A DNA stretch of 64,000 bases from Berberis thunbergii (lineage: Eukaryota > Streptophyta > Magnoliopsida > Ranunculales > Berberidaceae), in the NCBI GenBank assembly GCA_003290165.1, contig QNQO01009133.1, forward strand, positions 455,181 through 519,180, read 5' to 3'. Below, one piece after another: positions 37,201-46,397 of this stretch. The position numbers were made by a program, and so were the translations under genes. The notes under the pieces are model-generated. The model did no database searches. It was not told the DNA's origin and was given only the letters and a program-made list of their open reading frames with translations. How positions within the stretch are numbered: position 1 is the first letter of the stretch; every line of letters starts with the position of its first letter.

Positions 37201-40200
37201 GCAGTTTACCTTGTAAATAATATTCGTAGGTGTAAGTTGAATGCCACAATGAAGATTGAAAAAAAAAAAACAGTTCTGCAAGCGTGATTTTGTGCTTGAC
37301 GAGATTTTATTGTCAGGGATGGACTTGTACAAGCATGATTTTGTATAAAACTTTTGCTACATTTTCACATATAATAGCTGTATGTTAATCATGGTTAATG
37401 ATAATGCTGCTCATATGACTTCACTTATACTATACTAGTGGTACGTGACTTACTGCACATGCAATTTTAGAGACTTTTTTTTTTGCTGTATTTCTCCATC
37501 TATTCAACATCAGTTGAATTCCATATAGGTGATGGAAGATTTCCTTCCAGTAGTGTCAAGAGTGAAAGCTACCTCTGCCCCACTTGGTGGTCCAAAGGGC
37601 GAAATTCTTTTTGCTAGAGAGCATGACGCTGTTTGGTTTAAGGGAAAGCGTTTCACACCTTCTGTATGGGCTGGAACCCTTGGGGAAGAACAAATCAGAC
37701 AGCTCAGATCTGCTACAGATTCGAAAGGAAGAAAGGTTGGAGAAGAATGGTTTACCACGAAAAAGGTGGAGGATGCACTAATTAGGTGTAGTTCCATTGC
37801 ACTCCATGATTGAAAATAGAGCTTTCTTTATTTGCTTTATTTATGAATTATGATATTAAGTTGATTATTTTTATTGGAGAGTGTATTTTGTCATCACTTC
37901 AGGTACCATGAGGCTGGTGCCAAAGCAAAGGCCAGAGTCTTGGAACTGTTGAGAGGGCTTGCTGCTGAGTTGCAGAATAAAATAAATATTCTCGTATTTT
38001 CTTCAATGCTTCTTATCATAGCAAAGGCACTGTTATGTCATGTGAGGTTGAATCATTTCTTTGAAAAGCATTACTTCATTTTATCGTTTCTTTATTTTAT
38101 CACCATTAGTTCTTTTCTCTACATCATTCCGTGACTCTATTGTAATGTTATTTATTCAATGGTATGTTGCAAATATGGTTTTGTATTGCAAATCATAACA
38201 AATTAAGCTATCTTGGTCCTTGGCCTGTTAATGATGAAGATCATAGGAAAGTAAAATGGAAGTTCTCTTGCTTGTAAATTTCTTTGAGCTAACTTTGGGG
38301 TAAAACGACATTAAAGTGGGTAATCCAAAATTTAAATTGTCAAGGAAAAGTATATTATGTTTTGTTTAGGTAGTTTGATCAAGGATATTAGAAGTTTGTT
38401 TCGGCATAAATTCTTGTCTATCCAATCAGAAAAAATTAGAATGTATTAGAAAGATGCAGGGAACAACTCAACTTCGGAAAATGTGAGGGAAATAGGAGTA
38501 AGTAGAAAGAATAATATTGGAAGATTAAAGTTAGATTGCAAGTCTAAATAATCTTAAACCCAGTAGCTCACGATACATAACATGCAGAATGGAAACCTTA
38601 AAATATATGGACACAGTTGTACCAACGGAAGTGTTGGTGCAAGATAAAGAACAAAAGAAAGAGAATTTATGATACAGGACGCACAGTAACAATGTATTGC
38701 AAGGAATGAAGGCCTCAATAAGGAATGACATTGATATGAATCGTCACCCTACTGAAGTAGTGCAACATTTTAGGTATAATGAGATTTCGTTGTCTCCCTT
38801 TATTGTAGGAGCCATTTTTTTGGTAAGAATGGCTTGCAATTTACACATGGAATGCAGAAATCTAGCAAACTGAAGTTTGTTGCTTTGGACAACTGACCCA
38901 AAACACAGACCAACTTGTTACAATAGTATAACCTTCCAATTTGTGGTTCTCTATATGTATTAGGGGATTCTATTAATGGTCAATACACCCCCCCCCCCCC
39001 CCCCCCCCCCTCTCTCCCTTCCTCTTTTTTTTAAAATCAATCTCGCACATAATTTCTATTAATGAGGAAAATAAATTGTTTTTCAACCTGAAATTGCTGT
39101 CAAATCTTTCGATCGAGTATAGAATAGAAGAGTGTCTATTTGCTTCTAAATGGGGTATATCTCTTAGACAATGGAAGTCTTAAGCATTTATTTTATTGCA
39201 TTGTGGTCGAATTATTACTGGTTCATGCATTTTACATATCATTTCCAATATTTTAATCTTGATTTTTATTGTCATTTTATAGTGAAGGAAGACGAAGAAA
39301 GTGGGCTTTCCCAGCTCTTGTTGAGTTCCTTAAACTGGAGGTATGTTTTATCAACAATATGATTGCTGTTCATTTTATGAATGCACAAGTAGCTTTGGAG
39401 TTGATGAAACTTAAGTTGCTGAAGTTATAGCTCGATATCTCCTTTAACATTACTATAGCTGTTCCTCTTCGTAATTATTCACAACTGCCAAGAAAAAGTT
39501 CTAGATGATTGGATTTATATTAAAGTTTACATTAGAGCTAGCTGTGTATAGATGGCGTGGACTCACGATTATAGTACACTTGCGGGTGCACTAAATATTT
39601 TATGATAATTAGGTCTGTTAAGGGCTCTCTTACGAGATTGTAAAAGCGTCGTTTATGAATGCAAAACTAGGGTTTAATATTCAAATCGGATTACTATTGA
39701 TTTTCTTGCTTTTGCGCATCGATACAGATTAAAAGAAGTGGCATCAGAGCATGTAAAAATTTGGTGAATGGTTGCTAAAAGCATGAGCAAGAAGAATAAT
39801 CATTTATAGAAATCCAATCAATCCACCCTTTCCAATAGTGTTAAGGTCTTCATCACAAAAGAAACCGTTGATAGAAGCTTGAATCCATGGCACAAAAGGT
39901 CAATGCCCAAATCCAAGCTTTCACAACTATCCAACTATGGCCAAAAGATCAAATATCAAGTGAATTTAAAACTTCTGGATCATGTGTTAAAGTCATGCAG
40001 ACTAATCAATTCAGGGACCTGAATCTTAACCTTCAACACTGATACTTTTGTTGATTGGTTGAACAAAGATGCAAAACATCTGTGCTTGTGGTTTATGCTA
40101 ACCTCACTGGCCTTGTCCAGCTGTGGGACAATTATGTGTATCAGAGGGATGCTAGGGAAAACAACCAGTGAGGACTTGGGAGATGGTGAAACTCTAGTTT

Positions 40201-43200
40201 ATGGGATAGGTTTGTAAGTAAGTCATGGCAAAGATCTCTTTCAGTGCCTCCATAGCTTGAAATAGGGCGTGTTCATCAGCTGAAGATTTCCTTCTCCTTC
40301 ACAACCACCTGCAGCTTTCTGAATGCAAAAAGGCATAGGTGCATCATTATCTCATGGGTTATGTAAGAGGATTCAAGCAGGCCCCTTTATTAAGATTCTA
40401 ACCATGGCTGAGGCTATTAACCATGCATGAGTAAGAAGCTCCAGAAGCCTAAACCAGCAGTAGCACCGTTGTGGTTCTCTGTTTCTACACACCCAGTCCT
40501 TCATTCCGCCTCAAGCAGAGTGAATTTCCTGCAAATTCCAAATATTATGGGTGTGGTGAACCACAACATTGCTATGTGGATTTCCTTAAAGGGTAGAAGA
40601 AGCTCACACTCCTTTTGTATGACTTAGAAACCTCCATCTATGATTCGGTTTTGGCTGAATGCCTTGCCTTGATGGCTTCTCATTTGCCAATAGTTGACTT
40701 TTATGATGGATCTCGTTCATCTTTTTTTTTTCTTTTTTTTTTTTAATCAATAAACCAGGCTAGATTAGATTAAAGATCAAACAGAGAAAAGGATACAGCT
40801 GTCAGAATTGGGGAATTAGAGGATCCCCAACCTGAAGCGAAAGCACGACAACAAAAAAAAAAAAACCCAAGACAACATGTTACAAATGGAAAATGCTAGC
40901 CCAGTAAAGATACACTCATGAAAAGGAATATGAGAAAGCAATCCCAGGTGATGTCTCACTGCCGAACCACTGCATTAACCTTAAGGACCACAACTGAAAT
41001 ATCACTCTTTCTATTTTTGAAGATCTCGTCCAACTTTCTGAACTTTATTTTGTTTGAATGTAACTGTTCTCCTTCTTTTAACTTTCTTAAATCATTGATG
41101 CATCGAGTTTCTCAGGGCATGCCTCCTTTAGGGGCCTTTTGTGGAGACTGAAAATAGGAGCCCTTTTTACATAGACAGGAGCCAAAAATATATTATCTAA
41201 ACTTTTAAGTTACTTTAGTGATAACTGATAATAGAAAATAAATCATACTGGGTTAGGTACTCTTACTTGAATCCATGGCCTTCTAAAAAGGGTAAGGTAA
41301 TGACCATTAGAGCAATAGTATATTTGATAAATAAGAAGCACAAATATATTGTTAATGCTTTATAATCAAAATGTTAGAATTCTTAACTGAAAAAAGAAAA
41401 AGAAAAAAGAATTTGGGGGCCTTTGCGGAAGTATACTGTTAATACTTGATAATCAAAATGATACATCTAAAACACCGAATGTAATGGATAAAACAATTTC
41501 TTTATGAGTGACACTTTCCTTTCATTTATAAATTGAGTATACCATATGAACATCTAAGTCATCATGTATATACCATTGAGACCATTCATTGAAACAATCT
41601 GAAAACGTACTACATATTCCTGCTCATGACTTTTTATGTCCGAGTATGCAGGATAGGGACTTGAAAGATGAATGTAACTCGATGAAGATTCAAAACTTAT
41701 CACCCTATTGGTTTGATGTTGCACAAGGCCATGCTATACACAACATAGTGGAAATGAATTCCTTGTTTCTTCTTACTGGACCAAACGGTGGTGGTAAATC
41801 AAGTCTGTTGCGATCAATTTGTGCAGCTGCACTTCTTGGTATATGCGGATTGATGGTGCCTGCAGAGTCAGCTTTCATCCCACATTTTGATTCTATTATG
41901 CTTCACATGAAATCTTATGATAGTCCTGCTGATGGTAAAAGTTCATTTCAGGTATGGTTTGTGATGATATGAAACTTTCGTTTACAATTTCAAATGTGTT
42001 TCATCTCTTTTATTGCAATGGATTTTCAGCCCTGTCATGGTTCGTTTTGCTAGTTTAAGGCGAGAACTCAAAATGAAAAATTGAATGTGTGCTCATTAAG
42101 ACATTAACAATGGAGAACTCTTGTTTAAGGTTGTGCAATTGTGAAAAAAATTATTGTGCGGAAGCAATAATGACAGCACTCATAACTAAGGGGTTGAAAG
42201 CAAATCCATAAAGCACAAAGATAATAAAAATCTACTTCATTTATTCAACTCCAAATAAACTCCAGTTCAACCTAAAACTGAGCATTACATTGGCTTATAT
42301 TCTATTTATAAAACCACCACTTTAAGAACTCCAAAGTAATCAACTAAAATAACTAACACGTGCCTTCTTTATTCTTGGCTAGTGGCCTTTAAAACCCCAA
42401 TTGCAATACAATAAATAGCTGTGATGTTACTTAGTGGTGTGCGGTTTCGCCCCCCTGTGCTATTGCAGCTTTCATATGCATTTTGGTTCTTGATTATAGA
42501 TTGGTTTCCAACTCATAAGCGACTTACAAAGTTTCCTAAACATCTGGCCTGCTATCCATGTAGTATCTTTCAGAGCTTAAATTCTAGCTGAAAGGGAGAT
42601 CAGTACAGGAGAAGTGTTTCATATCGCCACGACATGATGTTCTCTCTCCTTCCAGGCAACCCAGTTACCAACTCCTAGTAATAAAAAACAGATAACGGAA
42701 AAATGATAGTCAGGAAGAAAAAGAAAGAAAGCTTAAATAAGCTTAGTTGGTTTCAATATTTATGCACATATATGAGCAGTGGATTTATGCATACATATGT
42801 ATGGGAGACCCCTTGTCATTTTAATGAACTCTTTCTTTAAGCTTAGTTATCTATTTAAAGTGTATTTATTGAAATATTTTATCTTTGAGCCCTCAGCTTA
42901 TTTTCATTATTTTCTTTTTTGTACACGATTTGTCAGATTGAAATGTCAGAGATCCGTTCCATTGTCACCAGAGCCACAGCCAAGAGCCTTGTGCTGGTCG
43001 ATGAAATATGTAGGGGAACAGAGACTGCCAAGGGCACATGTATTGCTGGTAGCATTATCGAAACTCTTGACAATATTGGTTGCTTGGGCATTGTTTCTAC
43101 ACATTTGCATGGAATTTTTAGCTTACCATTGAAGACAACAAATACTGTGTATAAAGCAATGGGAACAGAGAATGTAGATGGACATATAAAACCAACGTGG

Positions 43201-43967
43201 AAGTTGATAGATGGGATATGTAGAGAAAGCCTTGCCTTTGAAACGGCTCAAAGGGAAGGAATCCCCGAAAGACTAATAGAAAGAGCTGAAGAGTTGTATC
43301 TCTCACTAAATCAGTGTCATATACACTTAGGAAAAGCTGATGTAGAAGAGAGTTGGGGTTCTGATTCTTGTAGAAAGAATAAAACAAGAAATTTTAGTTC
43401 TAAAAGGAACTCGTTAATTTCTATGGCTAGATTACAAGAGGAGCTTGCAAAGGCTGTTACCAATACATGTCAAGAAAAACTGATTGAGCTATACAAGCAA
43501 AGGAACATGACAGAACTTCCAAAAGTCGCCTGTATTAAGGTTTCTGCTAGGGAGCAACCACCTCCATCAACTATCGGTGCTTCGAGCGTCTATGTGCTTG
43601 TTAGACCTGATAAGAAATTATATGTTGGACAGGTTGTTTTTGTGAAGTCAGATACTTGTCATATTCTATGATTTTCTTGCCATTTGTAGATTGTGAATTT
43701 TGTTTTCTCACGGTTTTTCTCATTCTTATCCTCCAGACAGATGACCTTGAAGGCCGACTTCATAGCCATCGATCAAAGGAAGGTATGCAAAATGTGTCAT
43801 TAGTGTACGTCATAGTCCCGGGAAAAAGTATTGCCAGTGAAATAGAAACTCTTCTCATAAATCGACTACCTCAACAAGGCTTCCAACTTACAAATGTGGC
43901 TGATGGTAAACATCGCAACTTTGGCACATCCAGCGTCCTCATAGAGAAATTGGCCTTGCACCAATAA
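4235..43967 (+). CDS. MSH1: MSH1, organellar DNA mismatch-repair protein with GIY-YIG domain (22 exons)
   Basis: Plant MutS homologue 1 suppresses illegitimate recombination in mitochondrial and plastid genomes. Coding exons: 4235-4356, 8030-8171, 8310-8407, 11874-11949, 12167-12286, 16600-16647, 20638-20702, 22820-22905, 23387-23551, 24933-25042, 30135-30240, 30355-30430, 34361-34419, 35035-35102, 35669-35842, 36689-36895, 37529-37785, 37903-38046, 39283-39340, 41652-41951, 42937-43632, 43737-43967. All junctions are GT-AG, phases are compatible, and the sum is 3408 nt (1135 residues); the Arabidopsis protein has about 1118 residues in 22 exons, as I recall. The N-terminus is Arg/Ser/His-rich, as expected for a dual transit peptide. 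FYE at about 150-152 is the mismatch-wedge motif. TGPNGGGKS at about 769-777 is Walker A, LVLVDE near 850 Walker B and STHLH near 881 the H-loop. A GIY-YIG domain starts near 1045. No frame breaks are seen. Introns occupy more than 90% of the locus. Confidence 0.95.
5890..6720 (+). pseudogene. Ty3/gypsy reverse transcriptase remnant
   Basis: Across several plus-strand frames one can read [73 protein letters not shown] and a late [12 protein letters not shown]. These follow the order of a chromovirus-type gypsy polymerase: palm start, the Q-V-N-E-L block, the R-F-P-I-P block, the N-A-P-x-T-F block and the polyprotein end. Stops and shifts separate them, and the YxDD box itself is not readable in frame. 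Confidence 0.75.
6753..7703. mobile_element. Non-autonomous DNA element nested in the right LTR (repeat family 1, copy 1)
   Basis: The 8-bp sequence gggtgggg is present on both sides (6745-6752 and 7704-7711) and the LTR is collinear across the gap, so this is a clean insertion. The ends are tctgtgttattaaatc and, inverted, tgggtagttaaatc: short imperfect inverted termini. Inside are many cgattaat-type words and, near the right end, aaatcggtcctggaccgcgaa. Related sequence recurs at 51690-52145 and 61170-61698. An 8-bp duplication fits the hAT superfamily, but the termini are not typical enough to be sure. Confidence 0.65.
8907..10241. mobile_element. Non-autonomous hAT element (1335 bp) in MSH1 intron 3
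   Basis: The element begins TAGGGGTGTGCA and ends with the inverted copy TGCACACCCCTA. It is flanked by perfect 8-bp duplications agcatacc at 8899-8906 and 10242-10249. An 8-bp duplication and a T/C-A-G-G-G type terminus are hAT hallmarks. Subterminal regions are rich in ggttcgg / ccgaacc words in opposite orientation. The centre contains a direct duplication of about 150 bases (about 9560-9720 and 9755-9905, both with aagctaaaagttttggaatg). No transposase frame is present. Confidence 0.85.
9560..9905. repeat. Internal tandem duplication of the hAT element
   Basis: Two copies with a period of roughly 190 bases share aagctaaaagttttggaatg, aattgga.tttctga.attgat, atcacgcctgccaaa and aacccc. 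They differ by scattered substitutions, so the duplication is old. Confidence 0.65.
11038..11381 (+). mobile_element. Complete TRIM retrotransposon (344 bp)
   Basis: Two 74-bp LTRs, 11038-11111 and 11308-11381, both start TGTTACGATCC and end TTCATAACA, and differ at about seven positions. Two bases after the left LTR is TGGTATCAGAGC (11114-11125), the initiator-Met tRNA primer site. Directly before the right LTR is the purine-rich ggaaacgtggggcaa (11293-11307). The 5-bp duplication tcaac flanks the element (11033-11037 and 11382-11386). The interior is only 196 bp with no coding capacity. These are the defining traits of terminal-repeat retrotransposons in miniature, which move using enzymes supplied by other elements. 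Confidence 0.92.
11709..11757. repeat. Poly-C / poly-A low-complexity tract in intron 3
   Basis: A run of about 11 C is followed by an A-rich run of about 35 bases broken by C and G. It may be the tail of a retrotransposed sequence; no other feature is tied to it. Confidence 0.6.
12167..12286 (+). CDS. MSH1: MSH1 exon 5: mismatch-recognition segment
   Basis: These 40 codons (residues 147-186) begin [12 protein letters not shown]. The Phe-x-Glu in FYE corresponds to the wedge motif of bacterial MutS domain I, which stacks on and contacts a mispaired base. Borders are ttgttcag before the exon and gtaatg after it, both in phase 0. The sequence is close to other plant MSH1 proteins and has no disrupting change. 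Confidence 0.92.
13236..15190 (-). mobile_element. Short non-autonomous LTR retrotransposon, minus strand
   Basis: Direct repeats of about 300 bases lie at 13236-13540 and 14911-15190. They share blocks such as agcaaggaattgat, taaattacaactaag, ggaacaatgaacaatgcttt-like words and ctaaccctaattggctaata. On the minus strand the right copy is followed by tggcatcagagc (14910-14899), a primer site for initiator-Met tRNA. On the same strand the left copy is preceded by a frame reading [14 protein letters not shown], which resembles the end of a gypsy polyprotein. The interior of about 1.37 kb is far too short for gag-pol, so this is a deletion derivative. Confidence 0.7.
15795..16285 (+). pseudogene. 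LINE (L1-type) 3' end remnant
   Basis: The plus-strand frame 15795-16109 reads [25 protein letters not shown] near its end. The V-W-x-x-W-R-E-x-N-x-x-I-F motif is the hallmark of the C-terminal region of plant L1 ORF2. The downstream 170 bases look like a LINE 3' UTR (ttggtggtcttctgattaaaagaaaac). The upstream reverse transcriptase is missing, as expected for 5' truncation. Confidence 0.65.
17676..17830 (+). mobile_element. tRNA-derived SINE
   Basis: The sequence gatggctcagtggttgagc resembles a pol III A box and, about 30 bases on, gggtcgatccc resembles a B box (GGTTCGANNCC). The spacing is that of a tRNA-related promoter but no tRNA fold follows; the body continues through a G-rich stretch. 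I take it as a plant SINE. A clear target duplication was not found. Confidence 0.55.
18146..18893. mobile_element. Decayed non-autonomous DNA element
   Basis: The left end taacggcagagccaggat is matched inverted at the right end by caagggcggagccacat. Internal strings of g (ggggggcaaag, ggggggaatatgc, ggggacaattgcccc) are typical of a common plant element family with ggcggagcca termini. No 8-bp duplication is readable, so it is old or truncated. Confidence 0.45.
19227..19530 (-). pseudogene. Possible LINE relic
   Basis: The minus-strand frame reads [19 protein letters not shown] and, in a neighbouring frame, DIWRERQKSA, which loosely matches the terminal W-R-E-R-N region of L1 ORF2. The match is weak, so the call is tentative. 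Confidence 0.25.
20703..22819. other. MSH1 intron 7 (2.1 kb)
   Basis: It contains a SINE-like piece at 21265-21365. The rest, including 21370-22810, is AT-rich sequence with no gene or repeat I can support. Confidence 0.5.
21265..21365 (-). mobile_element. SINE-like repeat, copy 1
   Basis: Read on the minus strand it starts tgccaacgggtgctagctcag and continues to a degenerate B-box region (ttgtgaacc). The same order occurs at 50450-50560, where the B-box region reads agggttctaac. The A-box-like gctagctca and the spacing suggest a tRNA-derived SINE. Confidence 0.4.
25343..28261. mobile_element. Large non-autonomous hAT element (2919 bp)
   Basis: The left terminus CAGGGGCAGACCTA pairs with the inverted right terminus CAGTGGCGGACCTA (12 of 14 identical). 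Perfect 8-bp duplications gtcatctc lie at 25335-25342 and 28262-28269. CAG-type termini with an 8-bp duplication place it in hAT. Inside I see no transposase. There is an array of aagaactggaagctatgctga-like units (about 26140-26210), a GC-rich patch near 26580-26640 and long AT-rich stretches. A run of about 14 C follows the left end. Confidence 0.85.
25985..26300. repeat. Tandem-like 'aagaactggaagc' repeats inside the hAT element
   Basis: Words of the type caagaactggaagctatgctgat recur at about 26143, 26171 and, in shorter form, up to 26290 (gaagaactcgaaga, gtaagaactggaagaag). The array is degenerate and encodes no protein I recognise. Confidence 0.5.
28370..29920 (-). pseudogene. L1-type LINE remnants
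   Basis: On the minus strand, 29220-28858 reads [15 protein letters not shown], then [14 protein letters not shown] (the reverse transcriptase Y-x-D-D box), then [12 protein letters not shown]. Downstream pieces give [45 protein letters not shown] and, at 28596-28375, [22 protein letters not shown] sequence. Near 29880, also minus strand, [11 protein letters not shown] resembles the start of the LINE endonuclease. The order is that of plant L1 ORF2 with a large internal deletion and several frame breaks. Confidence 0.75.
31090..32714. repeat. Interleaved inverted-repeat block
   Basis: Segment A (31090-31245, with gttaatgattcgagaatcaat) recurs inverted at 32209-32375. Segment B (31290-31634, with aatattttgtctaa and tttttcaattata) recurs inverted at 32385-32714. 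The order is A, B, then inverted A, inverted B, so this is not a simple foldback, where the order would be A, B, B', A'. The centre, 31640-32180, is rich in gtgtcggacacg-type words in both directions. Confidence 0.6.
31640..32180. repeat. gtgtcggacacg-rich centre
   Basis: Near-palindromic words cgtatcggacac, gtgtcggacacggacacgg, gcgtgtccaacacg, gtgtccgacgcgtgtcggtgtc and gtgtcggacacg cluster here. Such clusters are familiar from plant DNA-transposon subterminal regions. No coding sequence is supported. Confidence 0.5.
32845..33065. repeat. Tandem duplication of about 115 bp
   Basis: Two adjacent copies share ttataataggatattt, aagactaa.attacac and gataagaaaaa.atc.tttgg.gtgt. They lie just 3' of the interleaved inverted repeat. 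Confidence 0.65.
33120..33275 (+). mobile_element. Possible RTE-type LINE 3' tail
   Basis: The string gtgtagccgaccccgaaag followed by gggctttgatgatgatgatga resembles a very common plant repeat end (gtagccgacccc, ggctttg and then a trinucleotide repeat) that I associate with RTE LINEs. Only the tail is visible. Confidence 0.4.
33302..33425 (-). pseudogene. psbB: Nuclear plastid insertion: psbB (CP47) fragment
   Basis: On the minus strand the frame reads [17 protein letters not shown] followed by [18 protein letters not shown] and SKYSVE. Apart from a few substitutions this is the conserved lumenal-loop region of CP47, the plastid-encoded photosystem II core antenna protein. About 40 of roughly 508 residues are present. 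It lies in a nuclear intron next to a piece of rps16, so it is transferred plastid DNA, not a functional gene. Confidence 0.85.
33527..33746 (+). pseudogene. rps16: Nuclear plastid insertion: rps16 intron end and exon 2
   Basis: gagtcgttcgagg followed by aaaacctcctatacgtttct (about 33527-33560) matches domain V of the plastid rps16 group II intron. After the intron 3' part, about 33594 onward reads [17 protein letters not shown] and [12 protein letters not shown]. That is exon 2 of plastid ribosomal protein S16. A small deletion after PIE shifts the frame. The remainder ([19 protein letters not shown] in the plastid gene) is readable only in another frame. The orientation is opposite to the neighbouring psbB piece. 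Confidence 0.9.
35278..35550. repeat. Tandem duplication of about 145 bp in MSH1 intron 14
   Basis: Copies at about 35278-35400 and 35426-35550 share agcaagtttctgtgt, acttggtttgt, aagttaa.ttta, atgacag/atgacac and acaattactattcgtgt. The spacer repeats part of the unit (caaacaccatacaattac). Confidence 0.7.
37786..37902. other. MSH1 intron 17, short (117 bp)
   Basis: Donor gtgtag and acceptor cacttcag. It is one of the few compact introns here, together with introns 2, 4, 11 and 21, which have not been invaded. Confidence 0.8.
38985..39010. repeat. Poly-C run in MSH1 intron 18
   Basis: About 24 consecutive C followed by tctctccc. Long homopolymers like this, and those at 2628, 11709 and 25366, are weak points of assemblies, so their length should not be trusted. 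Confidence 0.8.
39728..40720 (+). pseudogene. LTR-retrotransposon gag remnant in MSH1 intron 19
   Basis: tggcatcagagc at about 39739-39750 looks like an initiator-Met primer site. About 800 bases later a plus-strand frame reads [18 protein letters not shown], a degenerate CCHC zinc knuckle, followed by [10 protein letters not shown]. This order (primer site, then gag ending in a knuckle) is that of an LTR element. Stops and shifts are frequent and no LTRs were found around it. Confidence 0.5.
41652..41951 (+). CDS. MSH1: MSH1 exon 20: ATPase Walker A
   Basis: This exon of exactly 100 codons (residues 728-827) starts after tatgcag and ends before gtatgg. It carries [18 protein letters not shown], the MutS P-loop that binds ATP. 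It then carries GLMVPAE and [17 protein letters not shown], the stretch leading to the next ATPase motifs. A 2.3-kb intron with a retroelement remnant lies upstream, yet the exon is intact. Confidence 0.93.
42937..43632 (+). CDS. MSH1: MSH1 exon 21: Walker B, H-loop and start of the GIY-YIG domain
   Basis: The largest exon (232 codons, residues 828-1059) carries [21 protein letters not shown] (Walker B with the catalytic Glu) and [13 protein letters not shown] (H-loop). A less conserved linker follows. The exon ends in [17 protein letters not shown], where VYV and YVG stand for the two halves of the GIY-YIG motif. This ATPase-to-nuclease fusion is diagnostic of plant MSH1 and absent from nuclear MSH2-MSH7. 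Confidence 0.93.
43737..43967 (+). CDS. MSH1: MSH1 exon 22: GIY-YIG endonuclease core and stop
   Basis: This terminal exon starts [11 protein letters not shown] after a ctccag acceptor. Arg in LEGR (about 1066) and Glu in IETLLIN (about 1096) match the conserved Arg and Glu of GIY-YIG nucleases. The conserved plant tail [11 protein letters not shown] follows, and the frame stops at 43967. The positions expected for catalysis are present, though activity cannot be judged from sequence. Confidence 0.9.
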   Translation, partial: TDDLEGRLHSHRSKEGMQNVSLVYVIVPGKSIASEIETLLINRLPQQGFQLTNVADGKHRNFGTSSVLIEKLALHQ

Positions 43968-46397
43968 ATCCATAGTCCTAAATCAACTGTTGATGTTCAA
44001 AAAGCTGCTGGACTTCCATCAAAAGAACAGCTGTGAGAAGATGCTGTGTCGTTAACCATTGTTGTTTCAAGGAAAAAATGGAAAGAAAAGTGTGCATTGT
44101 GATTTTGTTTAAATCCCATGTAAGTGTAATTACGGGGCATCTTTGGTTGTCGAATATCCATTGAAGTTAACACATGCAGCAATTTTGCTTTCATGCTATC
44201 TTGTCAAATATAACAAAATGTAGAAGTCAAGTGTGTTTGTTAAATTATATCATTCTTAGGCAGGGGAAGAAGCTTTTATATTCTGGATGATATACTCGAA
44301 ATTTTGTAATGGTTGAATCAAGAGTCAATGGTTTAATCACAAAGATAATATGGCTGCAATCAAGGGGTTCATACTCTACCAAATGCACATGAAACATATG
44401 TATATTTCTTGACATGTAAGGCAACTAGAGTACGCCTGTATTGTTGGCGCTTCATATAATTTTATTTTTGCTAAATATTGTGTACTGAACACTCCGTCAC
44501 TATCCCCATTTTCGCTCTCAATTAGTATTGAAATGTAAACCTATTTTAAGGTAAAAATATATATTATAAATTGAAGGGTTGGACTCAGTCAAATTTGAAT
44601 CAGTTTTCCCTCAATCTTTGAATTTGCCAAAACATAAATTTTAGGGTTTTTGTTAAAATGTACATTAAGATGGCCAAATCATTTTTTTTGTATGATCGGC
44701 CGGTTTCATTGCTTTGAAAATATTAAAGACATTAAATATATTATACATTTTTTTAATTATAAAAATTATATATTTTTAAATTTTAGCGTTTGTATTGATC
44801 ATTGATTTTGTTGGAAAGATTTTCAAAATTGCATTTCAACGATATTTAGTTTACCAAAATTTGACAACGATTTAGATAGTTATGATAAATTTTATTTTGC
44901 TAAAAGGAAGACACATTAGTTTCTCTCTTCGCTACATATACATTTCACCAACTTTTTTCAAAAGTTTTCTTTATTTTTGTCATTCTACATATTTTATATT
45001 TACAAATATGTCATCATAGAAAATTAATCTTAATCCTTAAATTCAATACATTTTTCATCTTTCAATCCTAACCATCTTTTATATCTAATCCTTTTGATTT
45101 GACTTTGTCCCAGTCAATAATGAATAGTAAGACACCACTCTGAATTGTAATATAGATAAGATGAAATTTTTGTTTGCATTTGTTGCTATGTAGTTTTTTT
45201 TTTTTTTTGATAATTAGAAATAGCCTGTGATTGTTCTCATCTTGTCTTGTAAGAAAAAAATGATCGTTAATTTTTTTAATCTCTAAGATGAGGTTGATTC
45301 TCTCAATGATGAAATAAATTGAAGAGAAATGCAACTAAAAGATTGAGACTCAGAACGTATGCATGGTTTTCAATAAACTATAAGAAAAATAAAATGGTAA
45401 AAACTATGATGGGTCAGAAACTCGGAATTTCTCAAATAGAGAGATCAGGAAAATATAAATAAAATGAAAAATCAATATTATGTGAGTTATGATTTCTGAG
45501 CATTATTTTAGTAATAAATTGAAAAACAATATATATTATTTAAAAAGCAAAGTAATAAGTAAACAAATGGCCAGATGAATAAATGGCATGATCATTTCAT
45601 AAGAGCATGAATAGAATGTATATTCTCCAAAAGGTGACCTTTTTTAACAAATTTTGATTTTGAAATTGGTGTTTTTTTAAACTTATGAATCACTTTCCAT
45701 GAGATTGGAATATGGAAATGCCTTGAATATTTTGTGAAAATTTATATGATATGGTGAAGAGATCATCTTTGTGAAAAACCAATTAATCAATCAATCCTTA
45801 GTGTGGTCTCCATGAAAAATTTCCTGCAAAACATTGTAATCAATCAATCATTTCCCTTTATTTATCCCTTAATATGATCTCCAAATGTTGGATCCCTGGA
45901 GATTTCAGAGTTTTTAATGAGATTAATCACCTGTTAAACATTTAGAATTTTTCGTTATAGGTCAGGACACAGCGATACTGATAAATTTTATTCACTCATA
46001 AATATTTGAAAATTAATTGACATTCCGTGGATCAATCTATTTTTATCACCAATAATTTCTAGACTGTAGGCTGGAAGCTTCAGAGATTGTTGGTATTGAC
46101 CAAGTCAGTATTTTTTATCTAACAAATACCAAACGCCTCACAATTAGTCTGAGAAACTCTGAACGCACAAAGAAAGGAAAGAAGCTGTGTTCTGTTGAGA
46201 AAACCAACTGACAAAAATAAGAATGACAATGAGACTTCTGTTGTGATATCTATTTTTGGGTCACCAGAAATTTCATGCATGCTAGATGGTTAACCTCCTC
46301 TGCCCCTCCCCATCCGTCTTGTGTGATCAGAAGGCTGGTGGTGATGGGCGCCGCGGTGGATGGTTGGTAGTGGTGGAAGTTCTGAGAGATAGATGAC
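43968..46397. other. Intergenic region between MSH1 and the USP-like gene
   Basis: The first few hundred bases should include the MSH1 3' UTR. From 44500 to 46140 the sequence is strongly AT-rich with no gene or clear repeat. The last 250 bases should contain the promoter and 5' UTR of the next gene. No TATA box is convincing. Confidence 0.5.

Noticed and set aside
39739..39750. Second complete LTR retrotransposon in intron 19
   Set aside because: A primer-site-like word and a zinc knuckle exist, but no flanking LTR pair could be found.
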